Positions 1-8,144 are shown, counted from the first letter of the stretch. The stretch: DNA of 36,924 nt from an uncultured Flavobacteriales bacterium (GCA_903873905.1 CAIQQJ010000174.1:1-36924); one strand, 5' to 3'. The notes: generated by a model not told the origin, from the letters alone. A program made the numbers and translations.

Positions 1-464
1 ATGGTTTTTTCAAAGGTCTTTTTCCCATCTAGTGTTTGATAAATAAAGAGTTGCTTATAATGATTTCCCATAATATATCGGTCATCGCCCGACAAGACAA
101 CGCCATTCATCCCGTTTGAGATTTGGAAAGCAGATTTGTTGTTTTCTATATCCCAATAATTAATTATTTCACGAGACTTAATCAGTAAATACTTGCTATC
201 AGCCGATGGGATCATATCTACAGCCCCTCTTACAGTTTTGATTTCGGCTACCATCATTCCAGTTTCCGTCGACCAAATTCTCACATTCAGATCGTTGAAG
301 GATCGGGAAAAGATGTATTTCCCATTTGGAGTTCCGGTTACTTGTAGTATTCCTTCAGGATGTCCAATCGGCAGTACAAGTTTAGGCTCCTGTGCTCTTA
401 AGCCAAGTGAACAAAAAACAGCCATGATTAGGAGTAAAGCTTGACACTTGCGTAGTAGTTTCAT
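1..464 (-). CDS. Secreted WD40-repeat-like protein (partial, 3' end outside window)
   Basis: The reverse strand opens with ATG at 464 and stays open to the window edge, about 154 codons. The first 23 residues (MKLLRKCQALLLIMAVFCSL, then GLRAQ) form a Lys/Arg start, a hydrophobic core and an A-Q cleavage site, so a signal peptide is clear. After it come WD40-style blades: a G-H-P-E-G turn, the hallmark V-R-I-W-S-T-E-T-G near residue 53, and a weaker I-N-Y-W-D-I-E-N-N about 40 residues on. The family forms beta-propellers that act as protein-binding scaffolds; in Bacteroidota such proteins are often exported. The remainder, possibly a peptidase or caspase-like domain, lies outside the window, so the function cannot be set. 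GGAG sits about 7 nt before the ATG. The plus-strand reading of this stretch is a shadow. Confidence 0.8.
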   Translation of the reverse strand, partial: MKLLRKCQALLLIMAVFCSLGLRAQEPKLVLPIGHPEGILQVTGTPNGKYIFSRSFNDLNVRIWSTETGMMVAEIKTVRGAVDMIPSADSKYLLIKSREIINYWDIENNKSAFQISNGMNGVVLSGDDRYIMGNHYKQLFIYQTLDGKKTFEKT

Positions 465-572
465 GTTATTCTCCAGAATCATTTACTGTATATTATTTAT
501 CTGTAACAATTTCTTCGGATGGTTTCTAATACTTTGTTTTTTTATTGGTCTTGGAAATGTTTACCCATTCAC

Positions 573-1616
573 TTAATATTTTCCCTCACAACTCAGTAAC
601 CTCACCATCACCAAAATTAATTGCGCATTTGTAAAAGGATCACCACTGTCACATTCCACAAAAGTTACTCCTTGGTATTTCCTTTGACTTTGCGGAAAAT
701 CATATGCTCGATCGTAATAAAACAAAGTCAATCTAACGGTTTCTGCAAGATCACCATTTTCTATCGCATCCAGTGCTTGTTGTGTTGCCAATCCTCCAAG
801 TCGTTTTTGTATTCTTAAAACCGCAGCTGATAAAATCTCTTTTGGGAAACTTCCATAATCTTTCACCAAACGTTGCACACGAATTTCGAAAGGAACTTTT
901 ACCCGATAGCACGGTGCATTTATTTTTAAAGCAAATAGAACATTCGGTATAAAAACTCTCCCAATACTTTGCGATTCATCTTCCACCCAGATTCTTTTTG
1001 AAGAATCCAGTTTTTTCAATGCATCAAAAAGATTATTCTCGAATTGTTCCGATGTAGGTTGTGGCAATTGTCCGATTGCACCAAAAGAAGAACCGCGATG
1101 ATGGGCTAGTGCTTCCAAATCCAGAATTTGTTCACCTGTTTTTCCGATGGCGTGAAGAATTTCCGTTTTTCCTGAACCAGTTTCTCCGCCAATCACTCGG
1201 AAATCAAATTTTTCAGAAAAACTTTCAAGGACGTGATTCCTGAAAGCTTTATATCCACCAGTCAAGATTGCAGATTTAAGGCCAGCATCTTCAAAAAGTT
1301 GGGACATTGAGCCACTTCTCATTCCACCCCTCCAACAATGCACCAAAATCTGTCCATCATGAGAATTTTTCTGGGCAACTTCCACAAATCCAGCCAATTT
1401 TGGGGTAACATAAATCATTCCTTTTGCCACGGCAGCATCCTTTCCAGATTTCTTGTAAATTGTGCCAATATCAGCCCTTTCTTCATTGGTAAATAGTGGC
1501 AAATTGATGGCACCTGGAATGTGCCCAGATTCGAATTCTAATGGCGATCGAACATCCAAAATAGGGACCTTTTTGGCCTCATGAAGGAATTGGGTTATGG
1601 AAAGAGTTTCAGGCAA
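573..1616 (-). CDS. mnmH: tRNA 2-selenouridine synthase MnmH (SelU/YbbB)
   Basis: MnmH converts 2-thiouridine at the wobble position of some tRNAs to 2-selenouridine through a geranylated intermediate. An N-terminal rhodanese domain opens with L-D-V-R-S-P-L-E-F and has the active site H-C-W-R-G-G-M-R-S. It is followed by a P-loop domain with G-G-E-T-G-S-G-K-T near residue 140 and a C-terminal region containing D-R-A-Y-D-F. A longer reading starts at TTG 1679, but those 21 extra codons run into the rpsT promoter and match nothing expected. From TTG 1616 the protein is 347 aa and the catalytic Cys is residue 94, close to Cys97 of the E. coli enzyme, so this start is preferred. It is divergent from rpsT. 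Selenide supply (selD) is not in the window, so the enzyme might act mainly as a geranyltransferase; that is inference. Confidence 0.9.
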   Translation of the reverse strand: MPETLSITQFLHEAKKVPILDVRSPLEFESGHIPGAINLPLFTNEERADIGTIYKKSGKDAAVAKGMIYVTPKLAGFVEVAQKNSHDGQILVHCWRGGMRSGSMSQLFEDAGLKSAILTGGYKAFRNHVLESFSEKFDFRVIGGETGSGKTEILHAIGKTGEQILDLEALAHHRGSSFGAIGQLPQPTSEQFENNLFDALKKLDSSKRIWVEDESQSIGRVFIPNVLFALKINAPCYRVKVPFEIRVQRLVKDYGSFPKEILSAAVLRIQKRLGGLATQQALDAIENGDLAETVRLTLFYYDRAYDFPQSQRKYQGVTFVECDSGDPFTNAQLILVMVRLLSCEGKY

Positions 1617-1631
1617 GATGTGTAGGAAGGC

Positions 1632-1660
1632 TTGAGGTTTAAGAAAAAAACTTATATTTG
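1632..1660 (+). promoter_or_regulatory. rpsT promoter (Bacteroidota -33/-7 type)
   Basis: TTG at 1632-1634 and TATATTTG at 1653-1660 match the Bacteroidota primary sigma consensus TTG / TAnnTTTG, separated by 18 bases. This is slightly shorter than the usual 19-21. Transcription would start near 1667, giving a leader of about 20 nt before the rpsT ATG at 1687. The boxes lie inside the longest open frame of divergent mnmH, which argues for a shorter mnmH. Confidence 0.65.
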
Positions 1661-1686
1661 CACCCTCAAAAATAAACAATACAGAG

Positions 1687-1944
1687 ATGGCAAATCATAA
1701 ATCTTCCTTGAAACGTATCCGTTCTAACGATGCTAAGCGTGTCGTAAACCGTTATCAGGCGAAATCAACCCGCACAGTTCTTAAGAAGATCCGTGAGGAG
1801 AAAGACCCTAAAGTAGCTGCAGCAGCACTTCCGAAAATCATTGGAATGCTTGATAAATTGGCGAAGAAAAAAGTCATTCACAAAAACAAAGCTTCGAATA
1901 TCAAATCGAAACTTACGAAGCACGTCGCGAAAATCGGCAAGTAA
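1687..1944 (+). CDS. rpsT: 30S ribosomal protein S20
   Basis: This is an 85-residue, Lys/Arg-rich protein that starts M-A-N-H-K-S-S-L-K-R-I-R, the typical S20 opening. It continues with an alpha-helical pattern ending in N-K-A-S-N-I-K-S-K-L-T-K-H-V. S20 binds 16S rRNA early in assembly of the small subunit. Length matches the family (85-90 aa). The gene is monocistronic: it has its own promoter at 1632-1660 and a strong intrinsic terminator at 1969-2001. The ATG start is unambiguous. Confidence 0.97.
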   Translation: MANHKSSLKRIRSNDAKRVVNRYQAKSTRTVLKKIREEKDPKVAAAALPKIIGMLDKLAKKKVIHKNKASNIKSKLTKHVAKIGK

Positions 1945-1968
1945 GCTTCTTTTTAAATTTTACTATTC

Positions 1969-2001
1969 AGCACTGCTTCTTAAAAGGCAGTGCTTTTTTT
2001 T
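1969..2001 (+). terminator. Intrinsic terminator of rpsT
   Basis: AGCACTGC (1969-1976) pairs perfectly with GCAGTGCT (1987-1994) around a 10-nt spacer, and a run of seven T follows. It lies 24 nt after the rpsT stop and before radC, so it separates the two transcripts. Confidence 0.9.
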
Positions 2002-2069
2002 GGCCACCTGCGAAATATCTAGAGGAAAACGTTTGAAGCAAACCAGAATCAACCAATCACCAATTTCAT

Positions 2070-2768
2070 ATGTACGCGCCAGTAAAATTATCAATCAAAG
2101 AATGGGCTGAAGACGATCGGCCAAGGGAAAAATTACTTTTAAAGGGTCGTTCTGCATTATCGGATGCAGAATTGATTGCCATTCTCATTGGTTCAGGAAA
2201 TCGAAATGAATCGGCAGTGGATTTGTCCAAACGAATTCTAAATACTGCTGAAAATAATCTCGAAAAATTTTCGCGAATGGGAATTAGTGAATTGAAGCGT
2301 TTTCCTGGTATGGGTGAAGCAAAAGCCTTGAGTATTTTGGCTGCTTTGGAGCTAGGACGAAGGAGAAATGCAAACATTACGGGTGAAGATTCCATGAAAA
2401 TACGTTCCAGTAATGATGCCTATCGGATAATTCGGCCCGATTTGGAGGATTTGCCACATGAGGAATTTTGGATTCTCGTTCTTAATAGGCCAAATACGGT
2501 CATCAAAAAGGAAATTGTGAGTCGTGGGGGAATGAATGCGACGATTGTTGACCCTAAAATTGTATTTAAAATTGCCGTTTCGAATGGAGCTTGTGGCCTT
2601 GTTCTTTGCCATAACCATCCTTCTGGAGCGGTTAAACCCAGCGAGCAAGACATTCGCCTTACAAAAAGACTTCGGGAAGCAGCCAATATTCTGGATATTG
2701 CTTTATTGGACCATATTATCGTAGGTGCGAATACATACTTTAGCTTTGCAGACGAAGGATTACTTTAG
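2070..2768 (+). CDS. radC: RadC family protein (HhH + JAB/MPN metalloprotease-fold domain)
   Basis: The protein has 232 residues, normal for RadC (about 220-230). The N-terminal part has L-S-D-A-E-L-I-A-I-L-I-G-S-G and a helix-hairpin-helix (F-P-G-M-G-E-A-K-A, about residues 77-85). The C-terminal JAB/MPN domain carries the JAMM metal ligands: H181-N-H183-P-S-G, then S and D in P-S-E-Q-D-I. RadC was once linked to DNA repair, but that role is disputed and the substrate is unknown; zinc-dependent hydrolase activity is inferred from the fold. It lies 13 nt upstream of wecB and may lead the same transcript, although the products have no obvious functional link. Confidence 0.95.
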   Translation: MYAPVKLSIKEWAEDDRPREKLLLKGRSALSDAELIAILIGSGNRNESAVDLSKRILNTAENNLEKFSRMGISELKRFPGMGEAKALSILAALELGRRRNANITGEDSMKIRSSNDAYRIIRPDLEDLPHEEFWILVLNRPNTVIKKEIVSRGGMNATIVDPKIVFKIAVSNGACGLVLCHNHPSGAVKPSEQDIRLTKRLREAANILDIALLDHIIVGANTYFSFADEGLL

Positions 2769-2781
2769 TCTTCATTTCGAT

Positions 2782-3894
2782 ATGCTTCATATTCTCACAG
2801 TTATCGGTGCTCGACCACAAATTATTAAGGCTGCTGCTTTAAGTCGGGCAATTCATTTGCATTTTACTGGTTCTATCAAAGAAACGATTGTGCATACCGG
2901 TCAGCATTATGATGATAATATGTCCCAAGTATTTTTTGATGAGTTGGGGATTCCTTCACCAAATTATAATCTCAATATTAATTTGGGGAATCGTGAGGAA
3001 CAAATTGCATTTATGGTTTCCGCTTTGGAAAAGATTTTGATGGAAGAAAAACCAGATGCGATTGTATTGTATGGTGATACCAATTCAACAAAAGCGGGAG
3101 CGGAAGCCGGAAAAAAAATGAATATTCCAATTGTTCATATTGAAGCTGGATTGCGTTCATTCAATTTGAATATGCCGGAAGAATTAAATCGTATTTATGC
3201 CGATCAGGTTTCCTCTTTGCTTTTTTCGCCAACAGCAACTGGAATTGAAAATCTAAAAAAAGAAAATATTTCAAAAGGCGTTTATCATTGCGGTGATGTG
3301 ATGTATGATAATAGCTTGTTTTTTGCAGAAATTGCAGAGCAGAAATCCGATCTTTTTCAAAGGGAAAAATTGGAAAAGAACAAGTATTTTTTAGCCACCG
3401 TCCATCGCGATTTCAATGCTGATTCAGCTGAAAGATTAATTTCCATTTTTGCTGCATTTGACGAAATTGCCATTGAAAATAAAATTCCAATCATCATTCC
3501 AATTCATCCGCGCACACGAAAACAAATTGAATTGATTCCTGAACTCAAGAAAAAAGTTTCAGAAAATAATTTGATTCGTATTATACCGCCCGCGTCATTT
3601 TTGGAAATGATATTGCTCGAAAAGAACGCGAAATTGATTCTCACTGATTCCGGTGGTGTTCAGAAAGAAGCTTATTTCTTTAAAAAGCCCTGCGTAATTT
3701 TACGACCAGAAACGGAATGGGTGGAATTGGTTGAAATAGGTGCTGCCATTCTTGCTGATGCCGATTCGGGAAAAATAGAACAGGCTGTTCGGACATTATT
3801 GCAGCGTGAAATACAGTTTCCTGATATTTTTGGTGATGGTCATGCCGCAGAATTTATTTGTTCCAAAATGAATAACGATCTTTCGAAAAAATGA
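2782..3894 (+). CDS. wecB: UDP-N-acetylglucosamine 2-epimerase (non-hydrolysing)
   Basis: WecB interconverts UDP-GlcNAc and UDP-ManNAc in the cytoplasm, feeding surface-polysaccharide synthesis. The GT-B-fold motifs are all present: G-A-R-P-Q-I-I-K near the start, H-T-G-Q-H-Y-D, Y-G-D-T-N-S-T near residue 97, H-I-E-A-G-L-R-S near 119, A-T-V-H-R, and D-S-G-G-V-Q-K-E-A near 288. From ATG 2782 the product is 370 aa, close to the 376 of E. coli. An in-frame upstream start at 2725 lies inside radC and is rejected because the G-A-R-P motif should sit near residue 10. Its stop overlaps the next start (ATGA at 3891-3894), so translation of the deacetylase gene is probably coupled. Confidence 0.95.
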   Translation: MLHILTVIGARPQIIKAAALSRAIHLHFTGSIKETIVHTGQHYDDNMSQVFFDELGIPSPNYNLNINLGNREEQIAFMVSALEKILMEEKPDAIVLYGDTNSTKAGAEAGKKMNIPIVHIEAGLRSFNLNMPEELNRIYADQVSSLLFSPTATGIENLKKENISKGVYHCGDVMYDNSLFFAEIAEQKSDLFQREKLEKNKYFLATVHRDFNADSAERLISIFAAFDEIAIENKIPIIIPIHPRTRKQIELIPELKKKVSENNLIRIIPPASFLEMILLEKNAKLILTDSGGVQKEAYFFKKPCVILRPETEWVELVEIGAAILADADSGKIEQAVRTLLQREIQFPDIFGDGHAAEFICSKMNNDLSKK

Positions 3895-5201
3895 ATTCAA
3901 TTTTAGTTTATACCAACAAACTTACCAATCGGAGCAGATATATGTTTCGTTTGTATTTCCGTGAATTGTTGGGACTGGAATTAAAAATGACCGATAATTT
4001 GGAGCATTTTCTTGCTGCAGATGGAGCAAAGGTTAGTTATGCCCAACAATCCTTAACCGACGAGTTGTTTTTTTATGCTCGTCATTTGCTTTTTGAAACG
4101 GGGATATGCGAACAGAATATTTCCGTTTTTGATTGGGAAGGAAATGCTGTATTTTTTGCCACTGGAAAAACTTCCACATTACCATTTGATCCTTTTGCAG
4201 CTGGATTTTATTTGGTGAGTCGTTACGAGGAATACCTTCCACATATTCGCGATTCCAACGATCGTTTTGATGCTCATCATAGTTTGGCCTATCAACATAA
4301 ATTTCTGGACAAGCCCGTTGTGAATCAATGGGCGGAAATGATCAGAAAAAAACTTTCTGAAAAATATCCCGAATTAAAATTTGCACAAAAGAAATATCGT
4401 TTTGAACCAACAATAGACATTGACAACGCATACGCATATCGTCAAAAAGGTTTTATGCGTACGGTTGGTGGTTATGCAAAAGCATTCTTGAATTTTGATT
4501 TTGAAGATGTGAGAATGCGAACACGTGTGTTGGCTGGCCTCAGAAAAGATCCATACGATACCTACGATTATCAATTGGAGTTACAAAAAAAATATTCCCT
4601 CAAACCAATTTATTTTTTTCTCGTTGGTGATTATGGCGTGAATGACAAAAATCTTTCCATACAAAATCGTCGTTTCAGGGAATTGATACGGGAAATTTGC
4701 GATTATGCTGATGTGGGTGTGCATCCATCATTCGGTTCCAATACAGAACCAGCTCGATTGCAGGTTGAAATTTCTCGTTTACGAAATATTCTCCATCGTG
4801 ATATTACCAAAAGTCGGCAGCATTTTTTGATGTTGAAATTCCCAAATACCTATCGCAATCTTCTTGATCGGGATATTACGGATGATTATTCTATGGGTTT
4901 TGCCAATGAAATAGGATTCCGTGCAGGAATTTGTACCCCATTCAATTTTTATGATCTTGATTTGGAATCAGAAACCAGCTTGCGCGTTCATCCTTTTGCA
5001 GCAATGGACGGAACTTTGCATTCCTACATGGGACTGTCGCAAGAGGAGGCTATTGAGAAAGTGAAAAATCTGATTGATGAAACAAAAAAAGTTAATGGGG
5101 TTTTTACAACGCTTTGGCACAATGAATCATTGAGTGATGAGAAACAATGGCAAGGTTGGAGAAAAGTTTACGAAGAAATTGTAGAGGAAGCAACGAAGTA
5201 A
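3891..5201 (+). CDS. Polysaccharide deacetylase family protein (NodB-like)
   Basis: This is a 436-residue protein with no signal peptide. Residues 1-165 match a leader domain seen on Bacteroidota deacetylases (F-D-P-F-A-A-G-F-Y-L-V-S-R-Y-E-E-Y is typical; I recall it as DUF7033). The rest resembles a NodB-type carbohydrate esterase: P-T-I-D-I-D-N-A near residue 174 with the catalytic/metal Asp pair, V-G-V-H-P-S-F near 275 and L-W-H-N-E-S near 408. Such enzymes remove N- or O-acetyl groups from sugars using a divalent metal. The 4-nt overlap with wecB and the acyltransferase-like gene downstream point to one cell-surface glycan pathway. The substrate is not knowable from sequence. Confidence 0.85.
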   Translation: MNSILVYTNKLTNRSRYMFRLYFRELLGLELKMTDNLEHFLAADGAKVSYAQQSLTDELFFYARHLLFETGICEQNISVFDWEGNAVFFATGKTSTLPFDPFAAGFYLVSRYEEYLPHIRDSNDRFDAHHSLAYQHKFLDKPVVNQWAEMIRKKLSEKYPELKFAQKKYRFEPTIDIDNAYAYRQKGFMRTVGGYAKAFLNFDFEDVRMRTRVLAGLRKDPYDTYDYQLELQKKYSLKPIYFFLVGDYGVNDKNLSIQNRRFRELIREICDYADVGVHPSFGSNTEPARLQVEISRLRNILHRDITKSRQHFLMLKFPNTYRNLLDRDITDDYSMGFANEIGFRAGICTPFNFYDLDLESETSLRVHPFAAMDGTLHSYMGLSQEEAIEKVKNLIDETKKVNGVFTTLWHNESLSDEKQWQGWRKVYEEIVEEATK

Positions 5202-5205
5202 TTTT

Positions 5206-5296
5206 GAATTTTGAATTCTTGATTTTGAATTCAAAAAATGCGAATATAATTTTCATACATAACAATTTAGAATTCAAAATTCAAAACTCAAAATTA
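5206..5296. repeat. AT-rich imperfect inverted repeat
   Basis: The 100-nt gap between the deacetylase and the acyltransferase-like gene is made of units of TTTTGAA / TTCAAAA. A left arm near 5206-5240 (TTTTGAATTTTGAATTC) is the reverse complement of a right arm near 5272-5296 (GAATTCAAAATTCAAAA), so a long stem can form. A 20-nt part of the right arm recurs at about 26131-26151 in opposite orientation. It could be a weak attenuator or simply a dispersed low-complexity repeat. Confidence 0.6.
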
Positions 5297-5301
5297 TTCC
5301 T

Positions 5302-6216
5302 GTGATCAAACATCATAAAAGTCACGAAATAGACCGAGATCGATGGGATGAATGTATCCGTAAATCGTTCAATGGAATTATCTACGCTTATTCGTGGTAC
5401 CTCGATGTCGTTTGTCCGAATTGGGAAGCACTAATCGATGATGATTATAAAAGTGTGATGCCACTGACCACTGGAAAAAAAATGGGATTGCGTTATTTAT
5501 TTCCACCATTTTTTGTTCAGCAGCTTGGGGTTTTTTCTGTTAACAAATTAACGGCCGAAGATGTACTTGGATTTTTGAAAGCTGTTCCAAAAGAATTTAA
5601 ATACGCAGAAATAAATCTCAACACCTTTAATAAAGTTGTTGGAAATGAATTTGATTTCCGTCCCAACCTTACGCATGAACTTGATTTGATTGAAGCGCAT
5701 GACAATCTGCGAAAGGCTTATGCGGAAAATACAAAACGCAATCTCAAAAAAGCTGAACAGAATAGTTTGTCGCTTACTGATGCTCCATCACGGGAAGAAA
5801 TAATCACACTTTTCAGGAAGGGTAGAGGAGAAGAGGTTAAGGTTTTGCAGGAACCACAGTATGATCTTTTACGAAAATTGCTTCAAGCCTTGGATGCCAG
5901 AGGGCGATTATATTCCAGAGGAGTTCTTGATGCCGATGGCAATCTTCTGGCAGGCGCTTTTTTTGTGGAGTCAAATGGCAAAGTAATTTTTCTCTTTTCA
6001 GGATTAAGTGAAAAAGGGAAAGCATTGGGAGCCATGTTTTTATTGATTGACAGATTTATTTTTGCCAATGCACAGAAAAATTTGGTGCTAGATTTTGAAG
6101 GAAGCAATGATCCCCATTTAGCTCGTTTCTACAGGGGATTCGGCGCAAAAGAATGTGTATATTTACAGGCACGATTCAACCATCTTCCATGGTTTATTCG
6201 TTGGTATAAAAGTTAA
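5302..6216 (+). CDS. FemAB/GNAT-like acyltransferase
   Basis: This is a 304-residue cytoplasmic protein starting at GTG 5302. The C-terminal half looks like the GNAT fold shared by FemAB and BioF2-like proteins: R-N-L-K-K-A near residue 148, L-L-A-G-A-F-F-V near 215, the turn L-S-E-K-G-K-A-L-G-A-M near 236, and D-F-E-G-S-N-D-P-H-L-A-R-F-Y-R-G-F-G-A near 268, which is characteristic. The family transfers amino acids or acyl groups to amino sugars or peptidoglycan precursors. Its position after wecB and a sugar deacetylase suggests it acylates the amine exposed by the deacetylase; this is inference from context. The donor and acceptor are unknown. Confidence 0.75.
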   Translation: MIKHHKSHEIDRDRWDECIRKSFNGIIYAYSWYLDVVCPNWEALIDDDYKSVMPLTTGKKMGLRYLFPPFFVQQLGVFSVNKLTAEDVLGFLKAVPKEFKYAEINLNTFNKVVGNEFDFRPNLTHELDLIEAHDNLRKAYAENTKRNLKKAEQNSLSLTDAPSREEIITLFRKGRGEEVKVLQEPQYDLLRKLLQALDARGRLYSRGVLDADGNLLAGAFFVESNGKVIFLFSGLSEKGKALGAMFLLIDRFIFANAQKNLVLDFEGSNDPHLARFYRGFGAKECVYLQARFNHLPWFIRWYKS

Positions 6217-6242
6217 TTCGCCCATCCAACAATCACTTTTTT

Positions 6243-6890
6243 ATGATTAATGATCTGAGCAAACAATCATCGGTACTCAACATGTACATGGCCGAATTGC
6301 GCGATATCAATGTGCAGAAAGACAGTATGCGTTTCCGTACAAACATCGAGCGTATCGGTGCACTTTGCGCTTATGAAATCAGTAAGAAATTTGAGTACGT
6401 TACGAGTGAAGTGGTAACACCTCTTGGAATTGCCCAAGTACCTGTGTTAAAACAGCAACCTGTTATTGCAACGATTCTTCGTGCAGGACTTCCATTGCAT
6501 CATGGCGTTTTGAGTGTATTTGATAAAGCTGAAAATGCATTTATTTCCGCTTATCGTCAACATCACAAAGACGGTACTTTTGAAGTACATGTGGATTATA
6601 TGGCTTGTCCTTCAATTGAGGGAAAAGAATTGATTCTCTGCGATCCAATGTTGGCCACAGGGACTTCCATGGTATTGACTTATCAGGCTTTATTGCGTCG
6701 CGGAAAGCCAAAACATATTCATGTTCTATCACTTGTTTCCAGTATGTTTGGAATTGATTATGTGCGAAAGAACCTTCCTGAAAATTGCAGCATTTGGACG
6801 TGTGCTGTGGATGAAGAATTAACAGCACAATCCTATATTGTTCCCGGTCTCGGAGACGCAGGGGATCTTGCGTATGGTATAAAGCTTTAA
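6243..6890 (+). CDS. upp: Uracil phosphoribosyltransferase
   Basis: Upp makes UMP from uracil and PRPP in pyrimidine salvage. The protein has 215 residues, as usual. Visible motifs are R-F-R-T-N-I-E-R-I-G at the N-terminus, I-L-R-A-G-L-P near residue 80, the PRPP loop L-C-D-P-M-L-A-T-G-T-S-M near 135 and the uracil-binding tail P-G-L-G-D-A-G-D near 202. The loop has Thr where many homologues have a second Gly. The next gene begins 4 nt after the stop, so upp, the membrane protein and the YjjG-like gene are probably cotranscribed. Confidence 0.96.
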   Translation: MINDLSKQSSVLNMYMAELRDINVQKDSMRFRTNIERIGALCAYEISKKFEYVTSEVVTPLGIAQVPVLKQQPVIATILRAGLPLHHGVLSVFDKAENAFISAYRQHHKDGTFEVHVDYMACPSIEGKELILCDPMLATGTSMVLTYQALLRRGKPKHIHVLSLVSSMFGIDYVRKNLPENCSIWTCAVDEELTAQSYIVPGLGDAGDLAYGIKL

Positions 6891-6894
6891 AAAA

Positions 6895-7410
6895 ATGAAT
6901 GACATTGATGTTGCACATTGGCTAAAAATTGTTGAGGTAGGGCTAATTGCAAGCGTCAAATTCCTTTTTGCTCCATTTGAAGCTGAACGTTACAACTTTT
7001 CTTTCTGGGAATCTTTTGCCGTGACAACGATTGGTGGGCTTGTTGGAATATTCGTATTCTATTATGCAGGATCAAAACTTACAACATGGTGGAGGCACAT
7101 TGTTGCATTGATCAAATCACTCTTTATGCATAAACCTGTTGAAGTGATTGAAAGAAAACACAGAAAAGTATTTACAAGAGGGAGAAGATTTATTATTGGA
7201 ATAAAAATGAAATTTGGACTTGTTGGAGTTGCATTTGTTACGCCTTGTCTAATCTCCATTCCAATAGGAACCATCGTAGCTGCAAATTTTTACAGGAAAA
7301 AGCGTAATGTGATGTTGTATTTTATTATTTCACTTCTTTTTTGGTCACTTCTTCTTAATGGTATTGCACAATATCTGGGCTTGTCACAATATATTGTTAT
7401 TCCAAAATAA
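6895..7410 (+). CDS. Small integral membrane protein of unknown function
   Basis: The protein has 171 residues. Hydrophobic segments lie at about 12-28, 38-58, 104-130 and 138-163, giving three to four membrane passes. A basic loop between them (K-H-R-K-V-F-T-R-G-R-R, about 83-95) should face the cytoplasm. The pattern G-L-V-G-V-A-F-V-T-P-C-L-I-S-I-P-I-G-T-I resembles the Pro/Gly-rich segment of the small multidrug-export/DedA-like group, but only faintly, so no function is assigned. It sits 4 nt after upp and 2 nt before the YjjG-like gene, the tightest packing in the window, which suggests a shared role around pyrimidines or simple cotranscription. Confidence 0.8.
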   Translation: MNDIDVAHWLKIVEVGLIASVKFLFAPFEAERYNFSFWESFAVTTIGGLVGIFVFYYAGSKLTTWWRHIVALIKSLFMHKPVEVIERKHRKVFTRGRRFIIGIKMKFGLVGVAFVTPCLISIPIGTIVAANFYRKKRNVMLYFIISLLFWSLLLNGIAQYLGLSQYIVIPK

Positions 7411-7412
7411 AA

Positions 7413-8111
7413 ATGTCAAAATACCGTCATCTTTTTTTCGATCTTGATCGGACATTGTGGGACATGGAGCTGAATGCAAAAGAAACCCTCGCAGAATTAT
7501 TTGATCGTTACGAATTGCAAAAGCGAGGTGTCGCGTCCTCCGATATTTTCATTGAACATTACAATCGTTATAATGATTTGTTGTGGGATCGTTATCGCCG
7601 CAAATTAATTGACAAAGCGACATTGCGTGCCTTACGATTCAAGCAAACACTCGCGCACTTGGGTATACACGATAATAAACTATCGGAACAATTTGATGTC
7701 GATTATATTACCGAAGCGCCCCAGAAGAAAAAATTATTGCCTGGCACGATTGAAATGTTGGATTCACTTCAAAGTAACTTCAAATTTCATATCATAACCA
7801 ATGGCTTTCCTGAGGTTCAGCATCATAAAATTGCAAATTGTGGTTTGGGAAAATATTTTGAAATAGTAATTACTTCCGAAGGGTGTGGCTATTCAAAACC
7901 GGATCCAAAAATATTTTCACACGCATTGAAAAAATCAGGAGCCACTGCTGAAGAATCATTGATGATTGGAGATGATTTGGCCGTTGATATTGTAGGTGCA
8001 AGAAAAGCAGGTTGGGATCAAGTGTTTTTTAATCCTGCCAAAGGAAGTCACGATGAAAAAGTGACACATGAAATTTCCGATTTGAAGGAATTGGTGACGA
8101 TTTTGAAATAG
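7413..8111 (+). CDS. YjjG-family HAD phosphatase (noncanonical pyrimidine nucleotidase)
   Basis: This is a 232-residue HAD hydrolase with all four motifs: F-F-D-L-D-R-T-L-W-D at residues 7-16 (catalytic Asp pair), I-I-T-N-G-F near 129, S-K-P-D-P-K-I-F near 157 and M-I-G-D-D-L-A-V-D-I near 181. The W after T-L and the helical cap fit the YjjG group, which dephosphorylates UMP, dUMP, dTMP and damaged pyrimidine nucleotides. Lying behind upp, it would oppose or police the UMP pool; this is inference. Only 2 nt separate it from the membrane protein upstream. A bidirectional terminator follows. Confidence 0.88.
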   Translation: MSKYRHLFFDLDRTLWDMELNAKETLAELFDRYELQKRGVASSDIFIEHYNRYNDLLWDRYRRKLIDKATLRALRFKQTLAHLGIHDNKLSEQFDVDYITEAPQKKKLLPGTIEMLDSLQSNFKFHIITNGFPEVQHHKIANCGLGKYFEIVITSEGCGYSKPDPKIFSHALKKSGATAEESLMIGDDLAVDIVGARKAGWDQVFFNPAKGSHDEKVTHEISDLKELVTILK

Positions 8112-8144
8112 TGTATTTTCATTGCAAAAGCTTCGCTAGAAAAT

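Noticed and set aside
193-444. Plus-strand 83-codon frame
   Set aside because: The minus strand encodes a signal peptide and WD40-like motifs over the same DNA, so the plus frame is a shadow.
1617-1679. N-terminal extension of mnmH from TTG 1679
   Set aside because: It overlaps the rpsT promoter and shifts the catalytic Cys about 20 residues beyond the family position.
2725-2781. N-terminal extension of wecB
   Set aside because: It lies within radC, and the G-A-R-P motif fits only the ATG at 2782.
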